A DNA stretch of 64,000 nucleotides from JAEINY01 sp942490535 (GCA_942490535.1 CALNXQ010000004.1:62001-126000); one strand, 5' to 3'. Shown: positions 45,689 to 55,248, counted from the stretch's first letter. A program made the numbers and translations. Notes: generated by a model not told the origin, from the letters alone.

Positions 45689-48511
45689 ATGGATACATTC
45701 TCATTTGTTGGCAACAGCGATATTCATTCCATTGATCAACTCTATCAACAATACCTGAAAGACCCTGAATCGGTAGATGACAGTTTTCGTCATTTCTTTC
45801 AGGGATTTGATTTTGCGCTGAAAAATTTCCAGGCTCCGGTATCTTCCGGTTTGGTCGATAAGGAATTTAATGTGATCAATTTGATTCATGGTTACCGGCA
45901 GCGCGGACACCTGTTTACCAAAACCAACCCCGTACGTACCCGGCGTAAGTATTACCCCACCCTTGATCTGGAGAATTTCGGTTTGTCCGATCAGGATCTG
46001 GATACGGTATTTCAGGCCGGTAGTGATTTAGGCCTGGGGGCCGCTCCATTGAAGGACATTGTGGCCCACCTGCAACAAACCTATTGTCAATCGGTGGGAG
46101 TGGAGTATCTCTATATTCGCCACCCCGAAGTTATCAGTTGGTTGAAAGATAAGATGGAGTCAGTTCAAAATAAGTCTGCATTTTCGGCGGCGAAACGCCA
46201 GGCGATTTTCAAGCAGTTGAACATGGCAGTCGGTTTTGAAGCCTTTATCCACCGGAAGTTTGTAGGACAAAAACGATTTTCGCTGGAGGGGTCGGAGTCG
46301 CTCATCCCCGGCTTAAGTGCCTTGATTAATAAAGGGGCCGACCTGGGAGCCGAAGAAGTATTGATCGGCATGTCGCACCGGGGCCGTTTGAATGTACTGT
46401 GTAATATCTTACGCAAGCCCTATAAAAACATCTTCAAAGAGTTTGTAGGAGATGAGTACGAAGAAGGTATTTCATTGGGTGATGTGAAGTATCACCTGGG
46501 CTATGGAAATGACATTGAGACCGGGAGTGGCAAAAAAGTACGGGTGAATCTGGCACCTAATCCCTCTCACCTGGAAACTGTCGCCCCAATCATTGAAGGG
46601 ATCTCGCGTTCTAAGATCGATCATAAATACAACAAAGATTATAGCAAAGTGGTACCGGTGGTTATCCATGGGGATGCGGCCATTGCCGGACAAGGAGTCG
46701 TGTACGAAGTGGTGCAGATGGCCCAGTTGCCCGGCTATAAAACAGGTGGTACCATTCACATCGTCATAAATAACCAGGTTGGATTTACGACCAATTACCT
46801 CGAAGCCCGCTCCTCTACTTATTGTACCGATGTAGCCAAAGTAACGCGGTCGCCGGTTTTTCACGTGAATGGTGATGATGTGGAAGCATTGGTGTATGCC
46901 GTGGAGCTCGCTATAGAATTTCGTCAGCGTTTTCATTCCGATGTGTTTATCGACTTGCTGTCCTATCGGAAATACGGGCATAACGAAGGGGATGAACCAC
47001 GCTTTACCCAGCCCACGCTGTATAAAGAGATTGCCCGCCATCCTAATCCCCGGGATATTTTTAGTGAGAAATTACAGTTGGAAGGGATTATCACGAAAGT
47101 AGAGGCCAAAGAGGAAGAGAACAATTACAATGAGCTGTTGGAAGAGAATTTGGAGGCTTCCCGGAAAATTGAAAAGGTTATTATCCAGCATTTCCTTAAC
47201 GAAGACTGGCATCAATACCGGTATTCAGATCATGAGGATTTCCTGAAATCACCCGATACCTCGGTGAACAGAGGGAAGTTATTACAGTTGCTGGAACGCA
47301 TTAATTATTTGCCGGAGGAGAAGTCATTCTTTAAGAAGTTGCACAAAATTGTGAGCGACCGTCAGAAGATGGTGGAAGAAGACCGTCTGGATTGGGCCTT
47401 GGGTGAGCTATTAGCCTATGCCACACTGCTGGCAGAAGGACATCCCGTGCGCCTGAGTGGGCAGGACTCTGAGCGGGGCACTTTTGCCCACCGTCATGCG
47501 GCCTTAACTGTGGAAGGATCAGAAGAGAAATACCGGCCCTTGCAACACGTGGATGCCAAGCAAGCGCCCTTTCGGGTCTATAACTCCCTGTTGTCGGAGT
47601 ATGGCGTGATGGGTTTTGAATATGGTTATGCACTGGCCAAACCGGAAGGACTGACCATTTGGGAAGCTCAGTTTGGTGATTTTTACAACGTGGCGCAGGT
47701 AATCATTGATCAATACCTCTCTTCGGCCGAAGAGAAATGGGGCTTGATGAATGGCTTGGTGCTCTTGTTGCCACACGGTTTTGAAGGGCAGGGCCCGGAG
47801 CATTCCAGTGCGCGCATTGAACGTTTCTTGTCCTTGTCGGCTCGTAACAACATGCAGATTGTGAATTGTACCACGCCGGCCAATTTCTTTCATGTACTAC
47901 GCCGTCAGTTGAAACGGGAATTCCGGGTGCCATTGGTTGTTTTTACACCCAAAAGTTTGTTGCGTCATCCTCAGTGTGTGTCCAAACTGGAAGATTTCGA
48001 AACCGGTGGATTCCAGGAGGTGATTGACGATCCAAATGTGGATGTGGACCAGGTAAAAAGGGTGGTGATCTCCTCGGGTAAAATCTATTATGACCTGCTG
48101 GCACGCAAACAGGAATTAGATGTGCGGGATGTGGCTCTCATTCGTTTGGAGCAACTGCATCCTTTCCCCAAAGAGCAATTGCTGGAGGTATGTGGAAAGT
48201 ATAAAAATGCCTTATTGAATTTGTGGGTGCAGGAAGAACCTGAAAACATGGGCCCCTGGTATTATGTGCAAAATCAAATTCCGGAATTGAAGCTGGTGCC
48301 GGTAGCTCGTTTGGCCAGTGGCAGTCCGGCCACAGGACTGAATGGTTTACATGTGATTGGGCAGAATGAAATCATCAACAAAGTGTTCAAGCACTGCCAC
48401 TGTGAATTGCAGAATAAATATTGCGGTCTGCAGTGTGTGGAGGGTAAAACACGCGAAGAAATTCTGAAACAGCATAAATACTTTACGGAACGTCCCCGTT
48501 TCTCAATATAA
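45689..48511 (+). CDS. sucA: 2-oxoglutarate dehydrogenase E1 component
   Basis: This 940-residue thiamine-diphosphate enzyme decarboxylates 2-oxoglutarate in the TCA cycle. I use the ATG at 45689 (MDTFSFVGNSDIHSIDQLYQ), since the frame extension to 45602 overlaps a promoter-like element and has a different composition. Family features are the N-terminal E1o segment (QQYLKDPESVDDSFRHFFQG), the HRG loop MSHRGRLNVL, the GDAAIAGQGVVYEV thiamine-diphosphate region and the C-terminal transketolase-like half. sucB follows 149 bp downstream. E3 (lpd) is not in the window. Confidence 0.97.
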   Translation: MDTFSFVGNSDIHSIDQLYQQYLKDPESVDDSFRHFFQGFDFALKNFQAPVSSGLVDKEFNVINLIHGYRQRGHLFTKTNPVRTRRKYYPTLDLENFGLSDQDLDTVFQAGSDLGLGAAPLKDIVAHLQQTYCQSVGVEYLYIRHPEVISWLKDKMESVQNKSAFSAAKRQAIFKQLNMAVGFEAFIHRKFVGQKRFSLEGSESLIPGLSALINKGADLGAEEVLIGMSHRGRLNVLCNILRKPYKNIFKEFVGDEYEEGISLGDVKYHLGYGNDIETGSGKKVRVNLAPNPSHLETVAPIIEGISRSKIDHKYNKDYSKVVPVVIHGDAAIAGQGVVYEVVQMAQLPGYKTGGTIHIVINNQVGFTTNYLEARSSTYCTDVAKVTRSPVFHVNGDDVEALVYAVELAIEFRQRFHSDVFIDLLSYRKYGHNEGDEPRFTQPTLYKEIARHPNPRDIFSEKLQLEGIITKVEAKEEENNYNELLEENLEASRKIEKVIIQHFLNEDWHQYRYSDHEDFLKSPDTSVNRGKLLQLLERINYLPEEKSFFKKLHKIVSDRQKMVEEDRLDWALGELLAYATLLAEGHPVRLSGQDSERGTFAHRHAALTVEGSEEKYRPLQHVDAKQAPFRVYNSLLSEYGVMGFEYGYALAKPEGLTIWEAQFGDFYNVAQVIIDQYLSSAEEKWGLMNGLVLLLPHGFEGQGPEHSSARIERFLSLSARNNMQIVNCTTPANFFHVLRRQLKREFRVPLVVFTPKSLLRHPQCVSKLEDFETGGFQEVIDDPNVDVDQVKRVVISSGKIYYDLLARKQELDVRDVALIRLEQLHPFPKEQLLEVCGKYKNALLNLWVQEEPENMGPWYYVQNQIPELKLVPVARLASGSPATGLNGLHVIGQNEIINKVFKHCHCELQNKYCGLQCVEGKTREEILKQHKYFTERPRFSI

Positions 48512-48553
48512 AATTGTTAATCGACGGTAGATAATGGTCAGGAGGCTGTTGTG

Positions 48554-48646
48554 CCGGACTTGGAACTCCGGACTTCGGATATGTAGATATAGTTAACCCA
48601 GGTTTCAACCCGGGAATAGTAAAACCCCGGGATTTATCCCGGGGAT
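48554..48646. repeat. GC-rich palindromic repeats between sucA and sucB
   Basis: CCCCGGGATTTATCCCGGGG at 48625-48644 is a 20-bp palindrome with a two-base loop. It is preceded by related half-sites AACCCAGGTTTCAACCCGGG (48595-48614), and CCGGACTTGGAACT/CCGGACTTCGGAT at 48554-48581 is an imperfect direct repeat. There is no T-run, so this is not a standard terminator. It could be a REP-like element or an mRNA stabilising hairpin in the sucAB transcript. Confidence 0.6.
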
Positions 48647-48660
48647 AAACAGAAACCACT

Positions 48661-49944
48661 ATGATAGTTGAAATAAAAGTCCCTACACCCGGTGAATCAG
48701 TCACCGAAGTTGAATTGGCTAGCTGGATGGTATCGGATGGCGATATCGTTGAGAAAGACCAGGAAATAGCCGAGATAGAGTCAGACAAAGCCACGCTTTC
48801 CCTATTGGCGGTTGAAGCCGGGAAAATAAGTATAGCTATTGAAGCTGGCGAAACCGTTAAGGTTGGATCCGTAGCTTGTTCCATAGATACGGCTTTTGCC
48901 GGTGAAGCCTCAGCAGCGTTGCCAAGCGCAACGAAAGCGCCGGAAGCTGAAACGGAAGCCGTGAAAACAGCCACCGCAGCTACAGAATCATCCAAACCTG
49001 TTTCAAAGCAACCAGAAACAGCCTATCCTGATGCCAAAGTGTCACCCTTGGCTCGCAAGCTGATGGAAGAGGGCGGTTTATCGGTGGACGAAGTGATCAA
49101 TGGTTTGAAACGCATCTCTACTAAAGAAGTGGAGTTGGTGAAAGCGCTGCCTGCTGAGCAAGCTGCCCCAACGACAACAACAACTAACACTGCCTTTATC
49201 GATGGTCGGGTCAGTCGGGATGCCGAACGTCAGAAAATGACCACGCTGCGTAAGAAATTAAGTCAGCGTTTGGTAGCGGTGAAGAATGAAACAGCGATGC
49301 TGACAACCTTTAACGAAGTGGACATGTCGGCGGTGATGCAACTGCGTAAAAAGTACCAGGCCAAATTCATCGATAAACATGGTGTAAAGTTGGGCTTTAT
49401 GTCCTTCTTTATAAAAGCCGCCTCATTGGCCCTAAAGCATCACCCCATGGTCAATGCCATGATTGACGGCGATGAAATTGTGATGCCCGAATACCACGAT
49501 GTATCCGTGGCGGTGCAAACCCCTAAAGGGCTTATGGTGCCAGTGATTCGTAACATTGAAACCCGGAGTCTCGATGGCATCGAAACCGAATTAAAGAACC
49601 TGGCAGAAAAGGCCCGCAAAGGAAAAATTGGTTTGGATGAAATGACCGGTGGCACGTTCACGGTGACCAATGGTGGCGTATTTGGATCCATGCTGAGCAC
49701 CCCCATCATCAATCCACCGCAATCGGCCATCATGGGCATGCACAACATTGTGGAGCGTCCCGTTGCTGTGAATGGCAAGGTGGAGATCCGGCCCATTATG
49801 TACCTGGCCTTATCTTACGATCACCGCATCATCGATGGCAAAGATTCCGTTGGTTTCCTCGTGAAAGTGAAAGAGATGATTGAAGATCCGGCCAAACTTC
49901 TGGCCGGTGGATTTGATCCGGAGCAAGCGGTGTTGGGATTATAA
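48661..49944 (+). CDS. sucB: Dihydrolipoyllysine-residue succinyltransferase (E2)
   Basis: This 427-residue E2 carries succinyl groups from SucA to CoA. It has a lipoyl domain (1-80, K42 in IESDKATLSLLAV), an alanine- and threonine-rich linker, a subunit-binding domain (about 122-155, VSPLARKLMEEGGLSVDEV), another linker and the catalytic acyltransferase core. The active-site motif is SYDHRIIDGKD near the C-terminus (His in HxxxDG). It follows sucA in an operon and is followed by a terminator. The length is normal. Confidence 0.97.
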   Translation: MIVEIKVPTPGESVTEVELASWMVSDGDIVEKDQEIAEIESDKATLSLLAVEAGKISIAIEAGETVKVGSVACSIDTAFAGEASAALPSATKAPEAETEAVKTATAATESSKPVSKQPETAYPDAKVSPLARKLMEEGGLSVDEVINGLKRISTKEVELVKALPAEQAAPTTTTTNTAFIDGRVSRDAERQKMTTLRKKLSQRLVAVKNETAMLTTFNEVDMSAVMQLRKKYQAKFIDKHGVKLGFMSFFIKAASLALKHHPMVNAMIDGDEIVMPEYHDVSVAVQTPKGLMVPVIRNIETRSLDGIETELKNLAEKARKGKIGLDEMTGGTFTVTNGGVFGSMLSTPIINPPQSAIMGMHNIVERPVAVNGKVEIRPIMYLALSYDHRIIDGKDSVGFLVKVKEMIEDPAKLLAGGFDPEQAVLGL

Positions 49945-50036
49945 AAAAAATGATGGTTAGAACGTAGATCAGGAGATATAGAGTTAAGATGCAAGCTCCT
50001 TTAAAATGGGAGTAAAAGTTACATCAGCGTTTTCAG

Positions 50037-50063
50037 AAAAGGTCCGGCAACGGACCTTTTTTA
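50037..50063 (+). terminator. Rho-independent terminator after sucB
   Basis: AAAAGGTCCG (50037-50046) and CGGACCTTTT (50051-50060) form a 10-bp stem with a GCAA tetraloop followed by T bases. It is 93 bp past the sucB stop codon and should end the sucAB operon. Confidence 0.9.
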
Positions 50064-50285
50064 TTGAAAAATAAGGGTGTCTGATTAAATATTATTTCAA
50101 TCAACGATAGATCGCTGGTTTGTTTTTGGACTCATTGGAATGACAAATATTGATTAACGATTTGAGATGTAAGAATTCGGCGTTCTTCACTTGTTGATCG
50201 ATATTCATTATTTGGTTTTGGCTGGTCCAGGTTCGGAAGTTACAAGTTGTTAACTGAAAATTCAGAGCCGCGTATTTTAAACGCA

Positions 50286-50640
50286 TCCCACACTCTCGTA
50301 CTTTTATCCCAATGACCCGTTAACGCGAAAACATGACCGGGATAAACATCCCGGTCGCCCGTATTTTTATCCCGGTCACCCGGAAACTTGTCCCACTCAT
50401 CGGGAAACTTATCCCGGTGACTCGTTTGCCAAAACGCGTGTTTTTTCAGTATTATTTTGTGCCCCAATCACCCAAAAACACCTTCAAAAATGCATCCCAG
50501 TCAGCCGTATTTTTATCCCGGTGACCCGTTAACGCGAAAACATGACCCGGATAAACGTCCCGGTCGCTCGTATTTTTATCCCGGTCATCGGGAAACTTAT
50601 CCGGCTCACTCGTTAACGTGTACGGACCACCGGGATGCGC
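50286..50640. repeat. Duplicated array of 21-bp-period CCCGG repeats
   Basis: Units such as ATCCCGGTCGCCCGTATTTT and ATCCCGGTCACCCGGAAACT recur every 21 bp. A block of about 90 bp at 50298 is repeated at 50507 (offset 209 bp) with eight substitutions that I can count. Read on the minus strand the units encode heptapeptides of the form GDRDKNT or GHVFALT in two open frames (50240-50467 and 50452-50757). Four of the eight differences are synonymous in that frame and four are not, which does not decide whether it is translated. The period is the same as in the array at 5922-6200. Confidence 0.75.
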
Positions 50641-51050
50641 TGCCGGAACAACGGAGAAGGCTCGCCGGGCAAGGGATGCCGTAATTTGGAAGGACGCGGG
50701 ATGTACTAACTTGCCAGTGTGTCGGTAAACAAAGCCATGTCGCCGCCTGGGAATCATCTACTAAGATTTAAAAGATGGTCAAAAGCAGGGTGATCGCATT
50801 TTGAGTTATCTCTATTGGCTATGGGGATGGTTCCCGACGCTACGGGCTGCTTTTTGCTATGTGGAAATAGCTTTCTAAGTCATCGTGCTACCTCCCTGTT
50901 TTGCGGATAGAGTCATGTAAGCTGTGAAGATACTTTTTGTGCTTTGAGAGATTGTGCGGCAGATTGGGGCGAAGGTTCCCCGAGGCAGGGAAATATTATT
51001 TTGAAACACAGAACAAGCTCCCGAAGAAGCAATCATTTTTTGGCTAATAA
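50641..51050. other. Non-coding stretch, nothing recognised
   Basis: Apart from minus-strand codons that extend one of the repeat frames up to 50757, this stretch holds no gene, RNA or mobile element that I can recognise. It is the longest gene-free part of the window together with the adjoining repeat array. Confidence 0.4.
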
Positions 51051-51076
51051 AAAAAGGAGCCAGTAGCTCCTTTTCT
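51049..51076 (-). terminator. Rho-independent terminator after DUF4293 gene
   Basis: On the minus strand AAAAGGAGC (51066-51074) and GCTCCTTTT (51052-51060) form a 9-bp stem with a 5-base loop and are followed by a T-run. It lies about 90 bp past the DUF4293 stop. Confidence 0.75.
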
Positions 51077-51120
51077 TTGGTTCTTTTATATTGGTCATTT
51101 TATCTTTAGCCCTGCCAATA

Positions 51121-51160
51121 GCTAGAAGCTAATGGCTAGAAGCTAATGGCTAGCGGCTAT
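51121..51160. repeat. Tandem 14-bp repeat GCTAGAAGCTAATG
   Basis: Two exact copies of GCTAGAAGCTAATG (51121-51134, 51135-51148) and a third diverged copy (GCTAGCGGCTAT, 51149-51160) lie just after the DUF4293 stop. The GCTAGAAGCTA core is shared with the repeat at 8533-8560. Confidence 0.7.
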
Positions 51161-51165
51161 CTGTT

Positions 51166-51621
51166 TTATCGAATCCGGTTCATCGACTTCACCAAAGCTT
51201 CATCCTTACCAATGGCACGCATGGCCAGGAAGGTCATCACCATAGCGATCAACGGAAATACCATTGGTAAATGGTAAGACACATCCGCTGCCAATTCTTT
51301 TCCACCCTGATGGCCCAGGAAGTATATCATCACGGTAGTACCCAATAGCAATCCCAGGTTTAAGCCGCACAAACGAATTTGAATCATCCGCTTTTTAAAC
51401 AGGAAAATGGTGATCAATCCAACCAATGTGGCAGTGGTCACTAAAATAGCCAGTGCAATGGTCGGAATCACTACAGCGCTATCCGCTTCGGTCAGGGAAT
51501 AGATGCCCCGATAGATGAGTTTGTATTGATCAGTGCCAAGTGTGGCCAGATCCAGGAAAAATAAGCTGCCGGTCAAAGCCGCAGCGGCCAATAAGAAAAC
51601 AGTTTGAATGCGTTGTATCAT
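51166..51621 (-). CDS. DUF4293 family membrane protein
   Basis: This 151-residue protein has four hydrophobic segments (about 5-25, 48-73, 82-105, 112-135) with the family start MIQRIQTVFLLAAAALTGSL and the basic segment LFKKRMIQIRLCGLNLGL between helices two and three. DUF4293 is a Bacteroidota-specific inner membrane family with unknown function. The gene is isolated, has its own terminator and is divergent from the phosphorylase gene. Confidence 0.85.
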   Translation of the reverse strand: MIQRIQTVFLLAAAALTGSLFFLDLATLGTDQYKLIYRGIYSLTEADSAVVIPTIALAILVTTATLVGLITIFLFKKRMIQIRLCGLNLGLLLGTTVMIYFLGHQGGKELAADVSYHLPMVFPLIAMVMTFLAMRAIGKDEALVKSMNRIR

Positions 51622-51864
51622 AATGCTTGGTTTTTTCAGTTTTCATTAGTGGCAGCGAATTTAAGGTTTTTCAGGGGTATTCGAAAATGTCTTGTGGTGT
51701 TCAATGGCGGTTTTCACGTGATCCACCAAAAAGTGATCCGCTTCTGGGGGCTCCTTAGTGATTAATCTAAAGTAATTGAAGGTCTAATAAGGCGTGTTAG
51801 TAAAATCTTCACAGGCGATCCACCGGAAAATCGAAAAAAAATCATTAATTTGAAGTTTTAACCT

Positions 51865-52746
51865 ATGGATATGCACAGAATAGAAGAATCGGAATTAATC
51901 ATAAACCCGGATGGCAGTATCTTTCACTTGCACCTGAAACCGGGTGAAATTGCAGAAAATATTATATTAGTTGGAGACCCGGGAAGGGTCGAAATGATTG
52001 CCTCCTTTTTTGAGGAAGTGGAAGAGCGTCGTTCCAACCGTGAATTTGTGTCCTGTACCGGATGGTACAATAAGAAACGCATTACTGTAGTGGCCACCGG
52101 TATCGGTACTGATAACATCGACATCGTACTCAATGAACTGGACGCTTTGGTGAATGTCGATTTTGAAACGAGGACGGCGAAGGCACAGCTGACGCAACTT
52201 AACTTTGTGCGCATAGGCACCAGTGGATCGTTGCAAAAGGACATTCCGGTAGATTCCTGGTTGTTGAGCGAAAAAGCCATTGGCTTTGATGGCCTGTTGA
52301 ATTTTTATGCCCGTCGCAATGACGTAGCCGATGCGGGTTTTGAAAATGCCTTTAAAGCGGCCTTGGATTGGAATGCCCAACTGACGGCTCCCTATGTCAT
52401 CGATGCCGGCAATGAGCTGATCCAAAAACTGGACGGTCCCCAGGTAGTGAAAGGGGTGACGATTTCAGCACCCGGCTTTTACGGGCCCCAGGGACGCGTT
52501 ATACGCTTAGGGTTAGCAGATGCCGATATTAATTCTAAAATCAATGGTTTTCGATATAACGGCAACCGGGTCACCAATTACGAGATGGAGTGCTCGGCTA
52601 TTTATGGTTTGTCGGCCCTGATGGGCCATCGAGCAGCAACTGTCTGTGTGATCATTGCCAATCGGCTGGCTGGCACCTATAGCAAAGACTATAAAGTGGT
52701 TGTGAAGGAACTGGTGCAGTATGTACTGAAACAATTAACGATGTAA
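51865..52746 (+). CDS. Nucleoside phosphorylase (uridine phosphorylase-like)
   Basis: This 293-residue protein has the PNP/UDP phosphorylase fold: phosphate-binding ILVGDPGRVEMI (about 33-44), ATGIGTDNIDIVLNEL, RIGTSGSLQ and the ribose/base-binding NYEMECSAIYGLSALM (about 234-250). It cleaves a nucleoside with phosphate in salvage; the base preference (uridine versus purine) cannot be told. An ATG two codons downstream (51871) is an alternative start. It probably shares no operon with the SirB1 gene, which begins 70 bp downstream after an imperfect hairpin. Confidence 0.9.
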   Translation: MDMHRIEESELIINPDGSIFHLHLKPGEIAENIILVGDPGRVEMIASFFEEVEERRSNREFVSCTGWYNKKRITVVATGIGTDNIDIVLNELDALVNVDFETRTAKAQLTQLNFVRIGTSGSLQKDIPVDSWLLSEKAIGFDGLLNFYARRNDVADAGFENAFKAALDWNAQLTAPYVIDAGNELIQKLDGPQVVKGVTISAPGFYGPQGRVIRLGLADADINSKINGFRYNGNRVTNYEMECSAIYGLSALMGHRAATVCVIIANRLAGTYSKDYKVVVKELVQYVLKQLTM

Positions 52747-52816
52747 GCTGTTTTACTACCCTCTCCTGAGAGGAATGGTAGATGTAAAAAATTCTTTGTA
52801 CCATTAATACGATCAT

Positions 52817-53695
52817 ATGGATACAAGTAAAATAAAAGCCTTGATCGCCCTTCTGGATGATCCCAATGAAGAGGTCTATTCCACCGTAGAAGGCGAATTG
52901 CTGAAAGAACCCATTGATGTGGTTCCGGAATTGGAAAAAGCTTGGGAAACCTCACTGGATGGCGTCTTCCAGAAACGGGTGGAGAACATTATCCATACGC
53001 TTCAGATGAATGACATTTTCACCGAGGTGAAAACCTGGCTTCTGGATGATAAACGCGATTTACTGAAAGGTGCCTACCTGGTGGCCAAATATCACTATCC
53101 TGAACTCACCATGGAGGCGATAAAAGAAAAGTTGGCTGACCTGCGCAAGGACATCTGGATGGAGCTCAACGAGCATCTCACCTCTCTGGAAAAAATTCGC
53201 ATTGTGAACCATGTGTTGTTCGATGTGCATAAGTTTTCGCGCAACAGCAGCCGGTTTTTAGCCCCCGAGAATAATTACCTCAATGAAGTATTAGCCACCC
53301 ATAAGGGAAATCCCATTTCCCTTTCGGTGATATATTCGTTGTTGTGTCGCGATTTGGGCATGCCGGTGTATGGGGTGAATTTGCCAAAGAATTTCATTTT
53401 GGTGTACATGGATGAATCTATCTTACCCGATGAAGGCATCCATAAGGAAGAAGCAACGGTATTGTTTTACATCAACCCGATCAATAAAGGAGCGGTTTTA
53501 GGACGGCGTGAAATCGAATATTTTATTAAACAGCAAAAGCTTAAACCCGACGAGAGTTATTTTTTGCCCTGTGATACCACAGTGATCGTACGTCGCTTGT
53601 TTAATAATTTAAAGTACGCCTACGATAACAAAGGGGATGAGGATAAAAAGGAGGAGATTGAAAAAATATTGACTTTATTCGACGATTATTCATAA
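52817..53695 (+). CDS. SirB1/transglutaminase-like core protein
   Basis: This 292-residue protein has an N-terminal helical repeat part and a C-terminal Transglut_core2 (SirB1-like) region from about residue 125 (LNEHLTSLEKIRIVNHVLFD, FLAPENNYLNEVLATHKGNP, YSLLCRDLGMPVYGVNLPKN). The cysteine of the SLLCRDLG motif corresponds to the family cysteine position, but full transglutaminase catalysis has not been shown for this family. It is cytosolic. pepD follows 71 bp downstream on the same strand. Confidence 0.8.
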   Translation: MDTSKIKALIALLDDPNEEVYSTVEGELLKEPIDVVPELEKAWETSLDGVFQKRVENIIHTLQMNDIFTEVKTWLLDDKRDLLKGAYLVAKYHYPELTMEAIKEKLADLRKDIWMELNEHLTSLEKIRIVNHVLFDVHKFSRNSSRFLAPENNYLNEVLATHKGNPISLSVIYSLLCRDLGMPVYGVNLPKNFILVYMDESILPDEGIHKEEATVLFYINPINKGAVLGRREIEYFIKQQKLKPDESYFLPCDTTVIVRRLFNNLKYAYDNKGDEDKKEEIEKILTLFDDYS

Positions 53696-53766
53696 TGTGG
53701 TTTTTCTATCCCAAATTTTAACCTTAAACTTATCTCCTGAAACGCAACTAAATTTTTAAAACCGTA

Positions 53767-55224
53767 ATGGATAAATTAGCTCATTTAGAACCTCAGGCGG
53801 TATGGGTGCAATTCGAAGAAATTCTGAAAGTACCCCGTCCTTCCAAGAAAGAGGAAAAAATGATTGACTTCCTGATGAAATTTGCCGCGTCGCACAATCT
53901 GGAAGCCAAGAAAGATCACATAGGTAATGTGTTGATTTCAAAACCTGCCACAGCGGGTAAGGAAAATGTGAAAAAGGTGGTTTTGCAGTCTCACATCGAT
54001 ATGGTCTGTGAAAAGAACAGCGAGACCAAACATGACTTTAATAACGATCCCATCAAACCCATTATTGATGGCGAATGGGTGAAAGCAAGCGGAACAACAC
54101 TTGGTGCTGATGATGGCATTGGCATTGCAGCCCAGCTGGCCCTTTTAATTGCCGATGACATTGCACATGGACCGATTGAGTGTTTGTTTACCGTGGACGA
54201 AGAAACCGGATTGACGGGTGCTTTTGAACTAAAAGAAGGCTTTTTTGATGCCCGCATTCTTCTTAATCTGGATTCGGAAGATGAAGGGGAGTTGTTTATT
54301 GGATGTGCCGGTGGCGTTGATACACTGGCTGATTTCCGATTCGAGAACGAGGAACCAATTAAAAATGCCTTTGCCTTTAAAGTGTCTGTTTCCGGATTAA
54401 AAGGCGGTCACTCGGGAGATGATATTCACAAAGGATTGGGTAATGCCAATAAGATTTTAACGCGCTATCTCTGGGAGATGGCACGGAAATATGACATGCG
54501 TCTGGCCCATATTGATGGCGGAAATCTGCGCAATGCCATAGCGCGTGAGTCGCATGCCATAGCGGTGGTGCCGGCTCAATATAAAGAGCAGGTAAGAGTG
54601 GCATTCAATATTCTATTCCACGATGTGCAGATGGAGCTGAAAGCAACCGAGCCTGGTTTGAAAATGAAGTTGGAATCGGTGGATGTACCTGCCCATGTCA
54701 TTGATAAAAATACGCAGGATCAGTTGTTGGGTGCTTTGTATGCGTGCCCGCATGGCGTGATTGCGATGAGCCGCGACATTGAAGGCTTGGTGGAGACCTC
54801 CACTAACCTGGCTTCGGTGAAGATGAATGAGGATAAAATTTATGTCACTACCAGTCAGCGCAGCTCTGTGGAGAGCTCTAAGGATGATATTGCCAATATG
54901 GTAGAGAGTGTGTTTGAATTGGCTGGGGCTAGAGTGAAGCATTCGGATGGTTATCCGGGCTGGACCCCTAATACCGATTCGGAAATCTTGAAAATCACCA
55001 AGGATTCATACGTGAAGTTGTTTGGTACTGATCCCATCGTTCGTGCTATACATGCCGGATTAGAGTGTGGTTTGTTTCTGGAAAAATATCCGGGTATGGA
55101 TATGATTTCATTTGGCCCAACCATTCGTGGTGCCCATTCACCGGACGAGCGCATCAACATTGAAACCACAAAGAAATTTTGGGATCATTTACTGGATGTT
55201 TTAGATAACATTCCAGAAGCCTAA
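53767..55224 (+). CDS. pepD: Aminoacyl-histidine dipeptidase
   Basis: This 485-residue M20-family metallopeptidase cleaves Xaa-His dipeptides and related peptides. Zinc-site motifs are seen in order: QSHIDMVC (His), LGADDGIGIAAQ (Asp), TVDEETGLTGA (Glu-Glu), LDSEDEGELFIGCAGG (Asp) and the C-terminal GPTIRGAHSPDERI (His). The lid domain lies between about residues 205 and 385. It is cytosolic. A terminator follows 24 bp after its stop codon. Confidence 0.95.
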   Translation: MDKLAHLEPQAVWVQFEEILKVPRPSKKEEKMIDFLMKFAASHNLEAKKDHIGNVLISKPATAGKENVKKVVLQSHIDMVCEKNSETKHDFNNDPIKPIIDGEWVKASGTTLGADDGIGIAAQLALLIADDIAHGPIECLFTVDEETGLTGAFELKEGFFDARILLNLDSEDEGELFIGCAGGVDTLADFRFENEEPIKNAFAFKVSVSGLKGGHSGDDIHKGLGNANKILTRYLWEMARKYDMRLAHIDGGNLRNAIARESHAIAVVPAQYKEQVRVAFNILFHDVQMELKATEPGLKMKLESVDVPAHVIDKNTQDQLLGALYACPHGVIAMSRDIEGLVETSTNLASVKMNEDKIYVTTSQRSSVESSKDDIANMVESVFELAGARVKHSDGYPGWTPNTDSEILKITKDSYVKLFGTDPIVRAIHAGLECGLFLEKYPGMDMISFGPTIRGAHSPDERINIETTKKFWDHLLDVLDNIPEA

Positions 55225-55248
55225 GGAACGAGTAATATAGAAAATGAA

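Noticed and set aside
48483..48995. 170-codon ORF antisense to the sucB start
   Set aside because: It is a shadow of the alanine- and glutamate-rich sucB lipoyl and linker region.
50240..50757. Two minus-strand ORFs with GDRDKNT-like heptapeptides
   Set aside because: The open frames follow from the repeat DNA and synonymous changes are not in clear excess. Kept as a repeat, not as genes, but listed as a finding.
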